A stretch of DNA of 64,000 bases from Bradyrhizobium zhanjiangense (GCF_004114935.1 NZ_CP022221.1:1757001-1821000); one strand, 5' to 3'. Numbered from the stretch's first letter, positions 26,104 through 34,168 are shown. The notes: generated from the letters alone by a model not told the origin. Numbers and translations are program-made.

Positions 26104-26448
26104 TCAGGCCTTCTTTTCGGTCAGGCTTCCCGGCCCCTTCGGCGTCTGCATGGTCGTACAGGTGCCCTTGGCCTCGAGCTTGAATGCGTTGCCCTGGTAG
26201 TCGACCGTGCTGGTCCCGGCGCAGGTTGTACCCGGCCCCGCATAGCAGTCGTTTTGCCCTTTCAGGGCCACGCCGAAGCACTTCTCCATCTTGCCGGATT
26301 TCAGCGCCTTTGCTGTCTCGGCCTGCTTCTCCTTCATCATCTTTTCCATGTCCTTGCTCATCTGCGCCGTGGCCGGTGCAGCGGCGAAGGATCCCACGGC
26401 TGCGACAAAGGCGCCGGCGACCAGTGCGGATAGGGTGCGATTGGACAT
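26104..26448 (-). CDS. bufA: Bufferin precursor BufA (DUF2282), copper-binding RiPP
   Basis: A 114-residue exported peptide precursor. Signal peptide at about 1-29 (ending AAPATAQ), a charged Met/Lys linker, then the DUF2282 core with four Cys at 57, 68, 76 and 97 ([36 protein letters not shown]). This four-Cys core with [11 protein letters not shown] is diagnostic for bufferin precursors, where the inner cysteines are converted by BufBC. It is preceded by a consensus SigF promoter at 26531-26556. Start ATG 26448 has AGGA upstream; the longer frame is noncoding leader. Expected role: periplasmic copper sequestration. Confidence 0.92.
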   Translation of the reverse strand: MSNRTLSALVAGAFVAAVGSFAAAPATAQMSKDMEKMMKEKQAETAKALKSGKMEKCFGVALKGQNDCYAGPGTTCAGTSTVDYQGNAFKLEAKGTCTTMQTPKGPGSLTEKKA

Positions 26449-26858
26449 GTCGATTCCTCCGAATGCGGGTTTGCTGCGCGAGTACGCGACTTGCTGTGCG
26501 GCGCGCCGAACCGGCCCACCAATAAGTAAATTCGCTCCACGAGAGCGAAAGGTTACATCGGTCGAAGCCCAGAGGCTTCCCAAGTGGGCCCGACCAAACT
26601 GCCGAACAGTCTTCGGGCGTTGACTACGATTGTGCAGCGCACTGTTTCGGGAGCGCACGACCCGTTGATCGGACCCTCGACGCCTATCAGCCGTCGGAGC
26701 GATGTCGAGTGTGCCCGATCACATCAAAACTGACCTCTGTGTCAGAGACTGACTCATTAGTCATTCGCTCGCTCCTCCGTTCATCGGAACAGGCCTTCAC
26801 ACCTCGCGTTCGCTTCTAAGAGCTGAGGTGCAGGGCTTGGCTGAAATGGAGATGATCT
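26449..26858. other. Intergenic region between bufA and the 26.86-kb gene
   Basis: 410 bp with no gene. It contains the bufA leader and promoter (26531-26556). No GTAACC site faces the plus-strand gene at 26859, so that gene is not predicted to be SigF-dependent. Confidence 0.5.
26531..26556 (-). promoter_or_regulatory. SigF-type promoter of the bufferin operon
   Basis: Minus strand: GTAACC, 16 bases, CGAA, exactly the consensus reported for Caulobacter SigF. The -10 element lies 83 bases before the bufA ATG. Because sigF and nrsF are downstream in the same direction with only short gaps, the promoter implies positive autoregulation. Confidence 0.82.
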
Positions 26859-27152
26859 ATGTGGAAGAGCTTGTTTGCTGTGACTGCAGCCGTTGGATTT
26901 TGCGTTGCGATAGCCGGTCCTGCTGATGCGCAGCGATCTGGGATGGGTATGAGTGGCCCTGGCATGGCCGGTGCGCACACTGGCTTTAGCACTACCAGTC
27001 GAATGTCGCCGATGGCCACGCGCGGACCGATGATGTCGAGAGCGCAAATGCGTGGTCCCGCGTTCAGGCCGCCTGGCTGGAGTCATGGAAGAAAGGTCGG
27101 GTGGCACTGCCGCGTTGGGACCCGAGGGTGCATCCCGCCCGGTCTGCGTTAA
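26859..27152 (+). CDS. Small secreted Met-rich protein
   Basis: A 97-residue protein with a signal peptide (MWKSLFAVTAAVGFCVAIAGPADAQ). The mature part is unusually rich in Met, Gly, Ser and Arg (SGMGMSGPGMAG, RMSPMATRGPMMSRAQM) and ends with two Cys and a His (KVGWHCRVGTRGC). Met-rich periplasmic segments often bind copper(I), and the bufferin locus next door fits that, but no family is recognised. No SigF site precedes it. Confidence 0.6.
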   Translation: MWKSLFAVTAAVGFCVAIAGPADAQRSGMGMSGPGMAGAHTGFSTTSRMSPMATRGPMMSRAQMRGPAFRPPGWSHGRKVGWHCRVGTRGCIPPGLR

Positions 27153-27167
27153 TGGAGTGACCATCCG

Positions 27168-27203
27168 CGGCCCTCACGTCTATCGTGGCCCTCACGTCTA
27201 TCG
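27168..27203 (+). repeat. 18-bp tandem duplication
   Basis: Two adjacent copies of a unit containing GGCCCTCACGTCTATCGT lie just beyond the stop of the 26859 gene. It is probably a replication-slippage duplication; no function seen. Confidence 0.6.
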
Positions 27204-27306
27204 TAGTGAGTTGAAGCGGGGAGCGCAGTGTCTTTTCGTGATCGTGCACGAGTCCTCTGCGTGCGTATTCTCTTTCGCTGTCGGCGCGTTCGGGCATCGA
27301 TGACGA

Positions 27307-28773
27307 TCACCCAGCGCAGCACGACAATTTGGCAATCTCCTTGGCAAACGACAGCGCCGCCAGCTTGAGGCCTTCGACGGTGGTCAGATAGGGAAAGATC
27401 GTCTCCGCGAGATCAGTGACGGTCAGGCCCTGCCGAATTGCCAACGTGGCGGTCTGAATGCTGTCCGCGCCTTCCGGTGCGAGGATGTGCGCGCCGAGCA
27501 GCCGGTCGCTCCGTGCATCCGACACCAGCTTGATCAGCCCACGGGTATCCCGAGCAGCCAGCGCGCGCGGCACCTGGTCGAGACCGATCGTGGAAACGCG
27601 CACGTCGTGCCCCGCGTTGCGTGCCGCGGCTTCCGTAAGGCCGACGCTTGCCACCTGCGGGTCGGTGAACACGACGACCGGCACGGCGCGGTCATCGTAG
27701 CGCTGGCTATCGCCATTCAAGGCATTGATCGCGGCGAGCCTGGCGCCATAGGCCGCCATGTAGACGAACTGGTCGCGACCAGTCACGTCACCGGCGGCGT
27801 AGATGCCGGTCCGGGTGGTCCGCATGTGCTCATCGACGACGATGCCGCCCTTTGGCGAGACGGCAATCCCGTGTTCGGTTAGCCCCAGGCCTTCGATGTT
27901 GGGTGTGCGCCCGGCAGCGATGAGCGTCTGGTCGGCTTCGATGGTCATGGTCCGTTCGCCGCGCGCGACTGTGAGCGCGATGCCTTCCGCCGTCTTCCGA
28001 ATTCCGCAGTAAGCAACACCCGCGACCACGCTGATGCCCTCGTCCGCGAAATACTGCGTGAGCGCCGCGCTGATCTCGGGCTCGGCCTCGGGGAGCAGGC
28101 GGGACCGGCACACCAGCGTCACCTTTACACCGGCGCGTGCGAACATCTGGGCAAGCTCAGCCCCGACATAGCCGCCGCCGATCACGAGCAGCGACCGCGG
28201 CAGCGTTTCGAGATCAAGCGCCGTCGTGCTGGTCAGATACGGCACGGTCCCGAAACCGGGAATCGCTGGAACCGCCGGACGCGCGCCGGTCGCGATGATG
28301 ATCTTCCTGGCTGGAATGTGCGCCCCGTCCACCTCGACCCCACCGTCGGCCAGGCGCACCAGCCCTTCTCGAAACGCGATACCGCCGTAAGTCGGCAGCA
28401 GCTCGATGTACTTGGCTTGACGGAGTTCGGCGACGAGCGCGTTCTTCTGGCGGACTGTTGCCCGCCAATCGGTGATCGTGGCCTCTGCCCTGATCCCAGC
28501 GAAGCGCGCGGCGACGCGCGCATTGTGAAGCTGCTCCGCGGCGCGGATCAATGTCTTCGATGGGACGCAGCCGACGTTGACGCAAGTGCCGCCCATGGTG
28601 CCGCTGCCGACGAGGGCCACGCGCGCACCTTGATCGGCGGCCGTGATTGCAGCCGAAAATCCAGCCGAGCCCGCGCCGACGACAACGAGGTCATAGGGGC
28701 CGTTGCTCGATCGGCGCCGACAATCCGATCGCATGGCGACATGCGCCGCACTTCCCGGGCCCCACTCGTCCAT
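27307..28773 (-). CDS. merA: Mercuric reductase MerA (without N-terminal HMA domain)
   Basis: About 488 residues of the pyridine nucleotide-disulfide oxidoreductase family. FAD motif LVVVGAGSAGFSAA, redox-active GGTCVNVGCVPSK, NAD motif LLVIGGGYVGAELAQMF, ATG/GD FAD segments (YAAGDVTG), and the vicinal C-terminal Cys pair LSCCAG that is diagnostic of MerA and absent from lipoamide dehydrogenase. It reduces Hg(II) to Hg(0) with NADPH. There is no HMA (NmerA) domain before the FAD motif. Start ATG 28773 has AAAGGCGG upstream. It lies directly after merP in the merTPA operon. Confidence 0.92.
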   Translation of the reverse strand: MDEWGPGSAAHVAMRSDCRRRSSNGPYDLVVVGAGSAGFSAAITAADQGARVALVGSGTMGGTCVNVGCVPSKTLIRAAEQLHNARVAARFAGIRAEATITDWRATVRQKNALVAELRQAKYIELLPTYGGIAFREGLVRLADGGVEVDGAHIPARKIIIATGARPAVPAIPGFGTVPYLTSTTALDLETLPRSLLVIGGGYVGAELAQMFARAGVKVTLVCRSRLLPEAEPEISAALTQYFADEGISVVAGVAYCGIRKTAEGIALTVARGERTMTIEADQTLIAAGRTPNIEGLGLTEHGIAVSPKGGIVVDEHMRTTRTGIYAAGDVTGRDQFVYMAAYGARLAAINALNGDSQRYDDRAVPVVVFTDPQVASVGLTEAAARNAGHDVRVSTIGLDQVPRALAARDTRGLIKLVSDARSDRLLGAHILAPEGADSIQTATLAIRQGLTVTDLAETIFPYLTTVEGLKLAALSFAKEIAKLSCCAG

Positions 28774-28774
28774 C

Positions 28775-29068
28775 TCAGCCGCCTTTCGGCTTTGCATGCG
28801 CAGGATAGCCTGCGTTCAAGCTCGCGGCCGCAATCGCGTCCGGATTCGTCTTTGCGTCATCGAAAGTCACGGTCGCGGTCTTGGCCGCGAATGAGATAGA
28901 GACCTTGGTGACGCCGCGCACTGCCGCCATCGAACTCTTCACAATGTAGGGGCAGGAGGCGCAGGTCATGTTATCGACGGCGAACGTGACCGTCCGCTCG
29001 CCGGCAACAGCTGCCGTGCCCGACATTGCGAGAACGAGCAGGGCGAAGACGCCAAAGCTCTTGTTCAT
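28775..29068 (-). CDS. merP: Periplasmic mercury-binding protein MerP
   Basis: A 97-residue protein with a signal peptide (MNKSFGVFALLVLAMSGTAAVAG) and one HMA domain with MTCASC near residues 34-39, the Hg-binding GMTCxxC motif. It passes Hg(II) to MerT. Length matches MerP (about 91). The stop is next to the merA start and merT lies 18 bp upstream, so the order merT-merP-merA is standard. Confidence 0.92.
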   Translation of the reverse strand: MNKSFGVFALLVLAMSGTAAVAGERTVTFAVDNMTCASCPYIVKSSMAAVRGVTKVSISFAAKTATVTFDDAKTNPDAIAAASLNAGYPAHAKPKGG

Positions 29069-29086
29069 GGGACGGCTCTCATCTTC

Positions 29087-29503
29087 TCAGGCCTCGAGCA
29101 GCAACGGAGCGACATAGTCGAAGGCAAAGGCGGCCAGCACGAGCAGCGTCGCAAGCCAGAGCGCTAGCTTAACGATACGGTTGGATATCGGACGGGCACA
29201 GACCGCGCCGTCGACGCAGGCCTGTCGTGGCTTCCAATAGACGAGGTAAAACCCATAGCCCAGTACCCCGGCCGTTCCGGCGACGAACAGCGGCTGGTAA
29301 GGCGCGAGCGCCGTGAGATTGCCGATCCACGCGCCGCCGATGCCAAGACCGAACAGGATGAGTGGCACGATGCAGCAGGAGGAAGCCACAAGCGCGCCCA
29401 GGATTCCGCCAACTGCAACCACGCGCTGCCGTTCGACCAGGTCGCGTTCCGGCGTGCCGGCGGGCGGCGCAATTCGTGCTGTTCCAGGTCGCCACTCCGT
29501 CAT
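29087..29503 (-). CDS. merT: Mercuric ion transporter MerT
   Basis: A 138-residue inner-membrane protein. Helix 1 contains LGALVASSCCIVPLILFGLG with the vicinal Cys pair of MerT, helix 2 follows at GAWIGNLTALAPYQPLF, and a loop CVDGAVCA carries the second Cys pair. A third helix closes the protein (LALWLATLLVLAAFAF). Takes Hg(II) from MerP into the cytosol for MerA. It is divergent from merR across the operator at 29545-29567. Confidence 0.92.
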   Translation of the reverse strand: MTEWRPGTARIAPPAGTPERDLVERQRVVAVGGILGALVASSCCIVPLILFGLGIGGAWIGNLTALAPYQPLFVAGTAGVLGYGFYLVYWKPRQACVDGAVCARPISNRIVKLALWLATLLVLAAFAFDYVAPLLLEA

Positions 29504-29544
29504 GTCTGGTCCTTGCTGGATTTTCAGCGGTGACGTAGCGTCCG

Positions 29545-29567
29545 ACCTGTAGCGACTACAGGGTCAA
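29545..29567 (-). promoter_or_regulatory. MerR-type operator/promoter of merTPA
   Basis: A dyad CCTGTAG-CGA-CTACAGG (29546-29562) is followed on the minus strand by its own -35 (TTGACC, 29562-29567 read in reverse). The dyad within a long spacer downstream of TTGACC is the MerR-family promoter design. It lies between merT and merR. Confidence 0.75.
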
Positions 29568-29580
29568 GCGAGACTTTCCA

Positions 29581-30009
29581 ATGAGTGATCACGCCGTCGT
29601 GAAGAGCATGCGGCGCGCCGAGCTCGCCCAGCGCACGGGCTGCAACCTGGAGACAGTGCGTTATTATGAGAAGGTCGGTCTTCTGTCCGAACCGCCGCGT
29701 ACGCCGGGCGGCTATCGCAGCTACGACGCGGCGCACGAACAACGCGTTCGCTTCATCTTGCGAGCCCGCGAGCTCGGCTTCTCGCTTCGCGAAATCCGTG
29801 AGCTATTGCATCTCGTCGATGAACGCGACCAGCCTTGCGCCGATGTGCGCGCGGTCGCTGCGGCGCACCTCGATGACGTCAGGGCGAAGATCGCAGACCT
29901 GAAGCGGATGGAGCGGGTGCTCAAGGACGTGGTTGCCCGATGCGCCGACGGTACCCAGCCAGAGTGCCCGCTGATCAAGACGCTGTTCCGGGGCCGAGCG
30001 GTTACCTGA
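29581..30009 (+). CDS. merR: Mercury-responsive regulator MerR
   Basis: A 142-residue MerR-family protein. The winged HTH is at about 10-50 (AELAQRTGCNLETVRYYEKVGLL), followed by a long dimerisation helix (AHLDDVRAKIADLKRMERVL). The three cysteines needed for trigonal Hg(II) binding are present: DQPCADV, ARCADG and PECPLI. It represses and, with Hg, activates merTPA by twisting the operator between the divergent genes. ATG 29608 is an alternative start. Confidence 0.92.
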   Translation: MSDHAVVKSMRRAELAQRTGCNLETVRYYEKVGLLSEPPRTPGGYRSYDAAHEQRVRFILRARELGFSLREIRELLHLVDERDQPCADVRAVAAAHLDDVRAKIADLKRMERVLKDVVARCADGTQPECPLIKTLFRGRAVT

Positions 30010-30121
30010 TCGAAAATGCGCACGCGGCGCGATTGGCCCGCGGCCGATTCCGACACGTTCTCCGCATGAAATGAGCCTTCCTGTGGCTGCAGCGATCCTG
30101 GCTGCGGAATGGTGCGGACAA

Positions 30122-30147
30122 GTAACCTTGTTGGGTGATCGAGCGAA
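30122..30147 (+). promoter_or_regulatory. SigF-type promoter upstream of DUF3179 gene
   Basis: GTAACC, 16 bases, CGAA. It lies inside the longest open frame of the DUF3179 gene, which argues for a downstream translation start (30212 or 30239). A GCGAAC extended -10 is shared with other copies. Confidence 0.75.
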
Positions 30148-30211
30148 CAGCTTGGAATCGACGCAGATCGCGAATTGGAGGCGCTGGGGCACGATCCTCG
30201 GCGGCGAGCCA

Positions 30212-31273
30212 TTGAGATCTGGATCTGGAACTTGCCTCCGAGTGACTGTGCTGGCGGTGGTGGCGCTTGTCGCCCAGGCCATCATGGCTGTGGGCAGAGG
30301 CGTGGCTGAGCCCGCCAGCTGGCGCGCAGAATGGCCTCACACCGATTTTTCGCAGCACACTGTCCCGCTGCAGGAGATTAAATCGGGCGGGCCGCGCAGG
30401 GACGGTATTCCGTCGATCGACAAGCCTCGGTTCGAGCGGCTCAACGACGGCGCTGCATCCGGATGGGCCACCCGTGTCGGCAACGCGGAGCCGGTCATCT
30501 CGCTCGTCATCCGCGACGACGCGCGAGCGTATCCCCTAAGTATTTTGATCTGGCATGAGATCGTGAACGATGTTGTCGGGGGGACTCCAGTAACCGTCAC
30601 CTATTGTCCGCTCTGCAATGCCTCGCTCGTTTTCGAAAGCACGGTGGAAGATCGTATTCTCGATTTCGGCACGACGGGCAAACTCCGGAACTCGGATCTT
30701 GTGATGTACGACCGTCAAACAGAGAGCTGGTGGCAGCAGTTCGGGGGCGACGCCATCGTCGGCGTCATGAGCGGGAAGCATCTTCGCCTGGTTCCGTCAC
30801 GCCTGGAATCCTTTGGTCGTTTCCGTCAGCGTTTCCCACAAGGGCAGGTGCTGATCCCCAACGATCCGGCCGTGCGAAGGTACGGCACGAATCCCTACGC
30901 CGGATATGACGCCGGCGGGCGACAGCCGTTCCTGTATGATGGCTCCTTGCCCCACGGCATCGATCCGATGGAACGGGTGATCGCGGTCGAAACCCGGCCG
31001 AGCCATTACGAGGCCTGGTCGCTGCCGCTGCTGAGAGAACGCGGCACGATCGAGGCTGGCGACATCGTCATCAAATGGGAAGCAGGGCAAACCTCGGCGC
31101 TCGACAAGGGGACCATCGGAGGTGGCCGCGACATCGGCAACGTGGTGGTGCAGCGTCAGCAAGACGGACGACTGTCCGATATTCCGTATGACCTCCCATT
31201 TGCATTTGCATTCCACGCGTTCAGGCCGGGCAGCCCTATTCACAAGAGAACTCCGGCGGGTTCTGAAAATTGA
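30212..31273 (+). CDS. Secreted DUF3179 domain protein
   Basis: About 353 residues from TTG 30212 (alternatives GTG 30239, ATG 30071). The signal-like segment is RVTVLAVVALVAQAIMAVG. The DUF3179 core contains ARAYPLSILIWHEIVND followed by VTVTYCPLCNASLVF with a CxxC, then GKLRNSDLVMYDRQTESWWQ. DUF3179 proteins are extracytoplasmic and of unknown function. The frame to 30071 is disfavoured because a SigF-type promoter lies within it. It follows merR but has its own promoter, so is likely an independent stress gene. Confidence 0.85.
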   Translation: MRSGSGTCLRVTVLAVVALVAQAIMAVGRGVAEPASWRAEWPHTDFSQHTVPLQEIKSGGPRRDGIPSIDKPRFERLNDGAASGWATRVGNAEPVISLVIRDDARAYPLSILIWHEIVNDVVGGTPVTVTYCPLCNASLVFESTVEDRILDFGTTGKLRNSDLVMYDRQTESWWQQFGGDAIVGVMSGKHLRLVPSRLESFGRFRQRFPQGQVLIPNDPAVRRYGTNPYAGYDAGGRQPFLYDGSLPHGIDPMERVIAVETRPSHYEAWSLPLLRERGTIEAGDIVIKWEAGQTSALDKGTIGGGRDIGNVVVQRQQDGRLSDIPYDLPFAFAFHAFRPGSPIHKRTPAGSEN

Positions 31274-31742
31274 AACGAACCTTCCCCAGGACAAATCCGT
31301 CTCTGAGGCTTACGCCGGGCCGATCGAAAGTGTCCTGTTGGCCGCTGCCTCACGTCAACAGCATTCTGATCGAAACGGCGCTCCAACGGCCATGACGCCG
31401 ACGTATCGCGCTAGCTCGCGGCAGCAGTTGCCCGCCGGACTGGCTGCCAGCGGGACGATTATGTCTCGTACCTCGCGGGCGTGGCAGTCGGCTGCGGCTG
31501 TTACATGGTAAGAAATGTCGACGTGAAAGCGTAACCTCCGCAGCGATAGCTCCGAATTAATCACTAGAAGTGCACATCACGCGCTCCAACATCTAGTGAT
31601 CTCGACTTGCGCGCAGCCAGACTTCTTGAGCGGTGAGATACGCAAAGAGGAGAGCCCTCGCATTTCTAGGATCGAATGAATCTGTGTGCGCATGCTGGTT
31701 TTCGAGGAGTTACCAAACCTCACCTTGACATGGAGGAAACCG
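31274..31742. other. Intergenic stretch with a SigF-type promoter
   Basis: 469 bp with no supported gene; short frames lack ribosome sites. The promoter-like site at 31531-31556 lies here, implying an untranslated leader of roughly 180 bases for the small secreted protein at 31743, or an unrecognised small transcript. Confidence 0.5.
31531..31556 (+). promoter_or_regulatory. SigF-type promoter upstream of small secreted protein
   Basis: GTAACC, 16 bases, CGAA. The distance to ATG 31743 is about 187 bases, longer than at the other sites. Confidence 0.68.
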
Positions 31743-31973
31743 ATGACCAAACTCACAATTCTCAGCGCCGCGACTATTCTGTCGATGATGGCGGCAACGC
31801 CAGTGTTCGCGCAGGCGGCCTTTCAGGCGCAGGAGCCGGCTGCGGTCGCATCTTATTGGCGCCCTAATGCAAATATCCCGAACGTAAGCGTGCACAGCTC
31901 TGCGCGCGGCATGGGTGCGTTGGCATACTTGTCGCCTGGCAGGAGCCACGCGAAGCGGCACGTTGCGCGCTAG
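31743..31973 (+). CDS. Small secreted protein of the SigF-type regulon
   Basis: A 76-residue protein with a signal peptide (ILSAATILSMMAATPVFAQ) and a mature part of about 52 residues with Trp, His and Arg but no Cys (YWRPNANIPNVSVHSSARG, RSHAKRHVAR). GGAGG seven bases upstream fixes ATG 31743. No family recognised. Two hairpins follow the stop. Confidence 0.65.
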   Translation: MTKLTILSAATILSMMAATPVFAQAAFQAQEPAAVASYWRPNANIPNVSVHSSARGMGALAYLSPGRSHAKRHVAR

Positions 31974-31977
31974 ATCG

Positions 31978-31997
31978 CTTCACCGGCAGCGGTGAAG
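31978..31997 (+). terminator. Hairpin after the small secreted protein gene
   Basis: CTTCACCG, four-base loop, CGGTGAAG: a perfect 8-bp stem five bases after the stop at 31973. No T-tract. Confidence 0.5.
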
Positions 31998-32030
31998 GTG
32001 GCGCGGTGCAAGATGAACCACGCCGAAGTC

Positions 32031-32064
32031 CGCTGCCGGGTGTCGGCCCGGCAGCGCATTTTTT
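32031..32064 (+). terminator. Intrinsic terminator
   Basis: A 10-bp perfect stem CGCTGCCGGG / CCCGGCAGCG with a 6-base loop is followed by CATTTTTT. It ends transcription from the 31.5-kb promoter before the VKOR operon promoter at 32089. Confidence 0.85.
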
Positions 32065-32088
32065 GCCGCAGACGTTGCTCTGGCCCAG

Positions 32089-32113
32089 GTAACCTTCCGC
32101 GCGCATCAGCGAA
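32089..32113 (+). promoter_or_regulatory. SigF-like promoter (N15 spacer) of the VKOR/radical SAM/methyltransferase operon
   Basis: GTAACC, 15 bases, CGAA followed by C-C-T. It shares the GTAACCTT and GCGAAC extensions of the exact copies but has a spacer shorter by one. It lies 25 bases after an intrinsic terminator and about 103 bases before the VKOR start, a natural operon promoter position. Confidence 0.55.
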
Positions 32114-32215
32114 CCTCTACTTGCGGGTCGAGCGTCCGTGACTAGCAGGCTGACGCACGTCCCCGGCGTCCCGATCCGAGCAGGAGCCCGCCCGAATATC
32201 ACCTGGTCCCAAGCC

Positions 32216-32611
32216 ATGAACATTTATCGGCTCATTGCGTTTGGTGTGGCGGCTGTCAGTGCGGCAGCCATGATCTACGTTGGGCTTTATCAGAGCCGGC
32301 TCGTGGGACGATTGCTATGTCCGATCTTCGGCGACGGATGCGAAGGAGTCGCCGACGCCCCCTTTGCACGGCCGTTCGGCATTCCCGATGGCTATATCGG
32401 CGCCGTTCTTTACGCTGTCGTCCTCGGCTTGTTGCTCGCGCCGCCCGTCCGTTGGGTCTGGATCGCGCTGTTCGTGCTTTCGACTGCTGCGACGTTCGCG
32501 AATATTCTTGGCGTGCGCGACATGATGAATTTTGGGAGTTACTGCTTCTACTGCCTGACCACGACGGTCCTGTCCCCTGTGCTGCTCTGGTCGGTATGGC
32601 AGTTGAGATGA
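32216..32611 (+). CDS. VKOR-family disulfide-generating membrane protein
   Basis: A 131-residue protein with four hydrophobic helices. It has the VKOR Cys pattern: loop pair Cys35 and Cys42 (CPIFGDGC), a conserved G-I-P-D-G-Y-I-G-A stretch at about 55-63, and the active CxxC at 110-113 (YCFYC). VKOR proteins use quinones to re-oxidise periplasmic thiol oxidoreductases. Start ATG 32216 follows family length. It is followed 30 bp later by the radical SAM gene in the same direction, so it is probably the first gene of that operon. Confidence 0.82.
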   Translation: MNIYRLIAFGVAAVSAAAMIYVGLYQSRLVGRLLCPIFGDGCEGVADAPFARPFGIPDGYIGAVLYAVVLGLLLAPPVRWVWIALFVLSTAATFANILGVRDMMNFGSYCFYCLTTTVLSPVLLWSVWQLR

Positions 32612-32641
32612 CGATTCGGGTGCCCGTAGGCGGGGTTTGGC

Positions 32642-34168
32642 ATGGACACTGATCTGACCATTGGCGCCAATCGTCCAATCGCGGACCATCTCCGCGCGGA
32701 CGCGGATTACGTGTTCTACGAGTTGACGCGAAGCATCTGCCCCGATTGCCGGCGTGTCATCGACGCCAAGATCCTTCTGCGTGACAACAAGGTCTATATG
32801 AGCAAGCGTTGCCCCCAATGCGGGCCATTCGTGTCGCTCGTGTACGGCAATGCCGAGGCCTACGTTTCGTTCGCGCGATACAACAAGCCCGGGACGATTC
32901 CGCTGGCACATGGCACGAGCGTCGACCGCGGCTGTCCGCACGATTGCGGCCTTTGTCCGGACCACGAGCAGCATGCGTGTCTCGGCATCATAGAGGTCAA
33001 CAGCGCCTGCGACATGGATTGTCCGCTTTGCTTTGCCGACGCGGGACCAGGGTTCAGCCTGACGCTCGAAGAAGTGGAGCAGGTGCTCGACGACTATGTG
33101 CGAACCGAAGGCCGGCCCGAGGTTGTGCAGTTTTCCGGTGGCGAGCCGACGATACATCCGCAGATCATCGACTTCATTCAGGCCGCCAAGGCTCGCGATA
33201 TCCGGTTTGTCATGCTCAATACCAACGGCAAGCGCATCGCCCGTGACGATCGCTTCCTTGAAAAGCTCAGCGAGGCGCGGCCCACCCTGTATTTCCAATT
33301 CGATGGTTTTGAACGGGAAACCTATCGGATCATACGCGGCGAGCCGGATATTCTGGGGGAGAAGCTCCGGGCGCTGGACCGGCTTGCGCAGATCGGGCTG
33401 GACGTCACCATCGTCCCCGCCATTGAGCGGGGAGTCAATGAGCACGAAATCGGCAGGATTGTCGAATTCGCAATCGGGCATCCCGCAATCCGGGGGATCA
33501 CGTTCCAGCCGGCATTCCACGCCGGCCGATACATGGCGCACGATCCGCTGCGCCGGATGACAATCCCCGACATTGTGCAACTGATCGAGGTGCAGACCGC
33601 GGGCAAGTTCGTCGCCAGCGACTTCGTGCCGGTGCCGTGCTGCTTTCCGACGTGCAATTCAGTCACCTATGCCTTTGTCGAAGGTGACGCAGTGACGCCG
33701 CTGCCCCGCATTCTCAATGTTAACGACTATCTCGACTATATTACCAACCGCATCGTTCCAGATTTCAGCCACGAAGTCAGGACGGCGCTCGAGGGCCTTT
33801 GGTCGTCCTCTTCCGTTGCCGGTTCGGCGAAGTCTCTTCAGCAGGTCGCAACCTCGTGTCAGGCTTGCGAGCTTCCCGACGGTCTGGCGATCCACGCTAT
33901 CGCGAAAAGCATGATCATGATCATGCTCCAGGACTTCATGGATCCCTGGACCTTCAATCAGAAGAACCTCATGAAGTGCTGCAAGGAGTTTCTGCTTCCC
34001 GGCGGCAAGCAGATTCCGTTCTGCGCGTACAATACCATCGGCTATCGCGAGCAGGTGCGGCGGCAGTTGAACGCCATGGAGCCCGAGCGGCGGCGGGCGC
34101 GGCGCGAAGGGCGTCCCTATGAGCCGAGGCCGATCGTGTTTGATTTTGCGGGCGGGAGCTCCAAGTGA
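32642..34168 (+). CDS. Radical SAM enzyme similar to tetraether lipid synthase (Tes/MJ0619 family)
   Basis: A 508-residue radical SAM protein. The N-terminus has a rubredoxin-like pair of CxxC (Cys33/36 and Cys57/60: SICPDC ... RCPQC), then Cys98/102/105/113 and the radical SAM cluster Cys123-x3-Cys127-x2-Cys130 (CDMDCPLC). SAM-binding GGEP follows near residue 166. More Cys near the C-terminus (VPCCFPTC, SCQAC, KCCKEF, FCAYN) imply additional Fe-S clusters. This layout, and the 'LTRSICPDCRRVIDAKI' opening, match the archaeal Tes family that couples lipid chains by C-C bonds. The bacterial substrate is unknown. Coupled to the methyltransferase by a GTGA overlap. Confidence 0.82.
   Translation: MDTDLTIGANRPIADHLRADADYVFYELTRSICPDCRRVIDAKILLRDNKVYMSKRCPQCGPFVSLVYGNAEAYVSFARYNKPGTIPLAHGTSVDRGCPHDCGLCPDHEQHACLGIIEVNSACDMDCPLCFADAGPGFSLTLEEVEQVLDDYVRTEGRPEVVQFSGGEPTIHPQIIDFIQAAKARDIRFVMLNTNGKRIARDDRFLEKLSEARPTLYFQFDGFERETYRIIRGEPDILGEKLRALDRLAQIGLDVTIVPAIERGVNEHEIGRIVEFAIGHPAIRGITFQPAFHAGRYMAHDPLRRMTIPDIVQLIEVQTAGKFVASDFVPVPCCFPTCNSVTYAFVEGDAVTPLPRILNVNDYLDYITNRIVPDFSHEVRTALEGLWSSSSVAGSAKSLQQVATSCQACELPDGLAIHAIAKSMIMIMLQDFMDPWTFNQKNLMKCCKEFLLPGGKQIPFCAYNTIGYREQVRRQLNAMEPERRRARREGRPYEPRPIVFDFAGGSSK

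Noticed and set aside
30071..30211. ATG start at 30071 for the DUF3179 protein
   Set aside because: A SigF-type promoter lies inside this part and the signal peptide begins later, so a downstream start is preferred.
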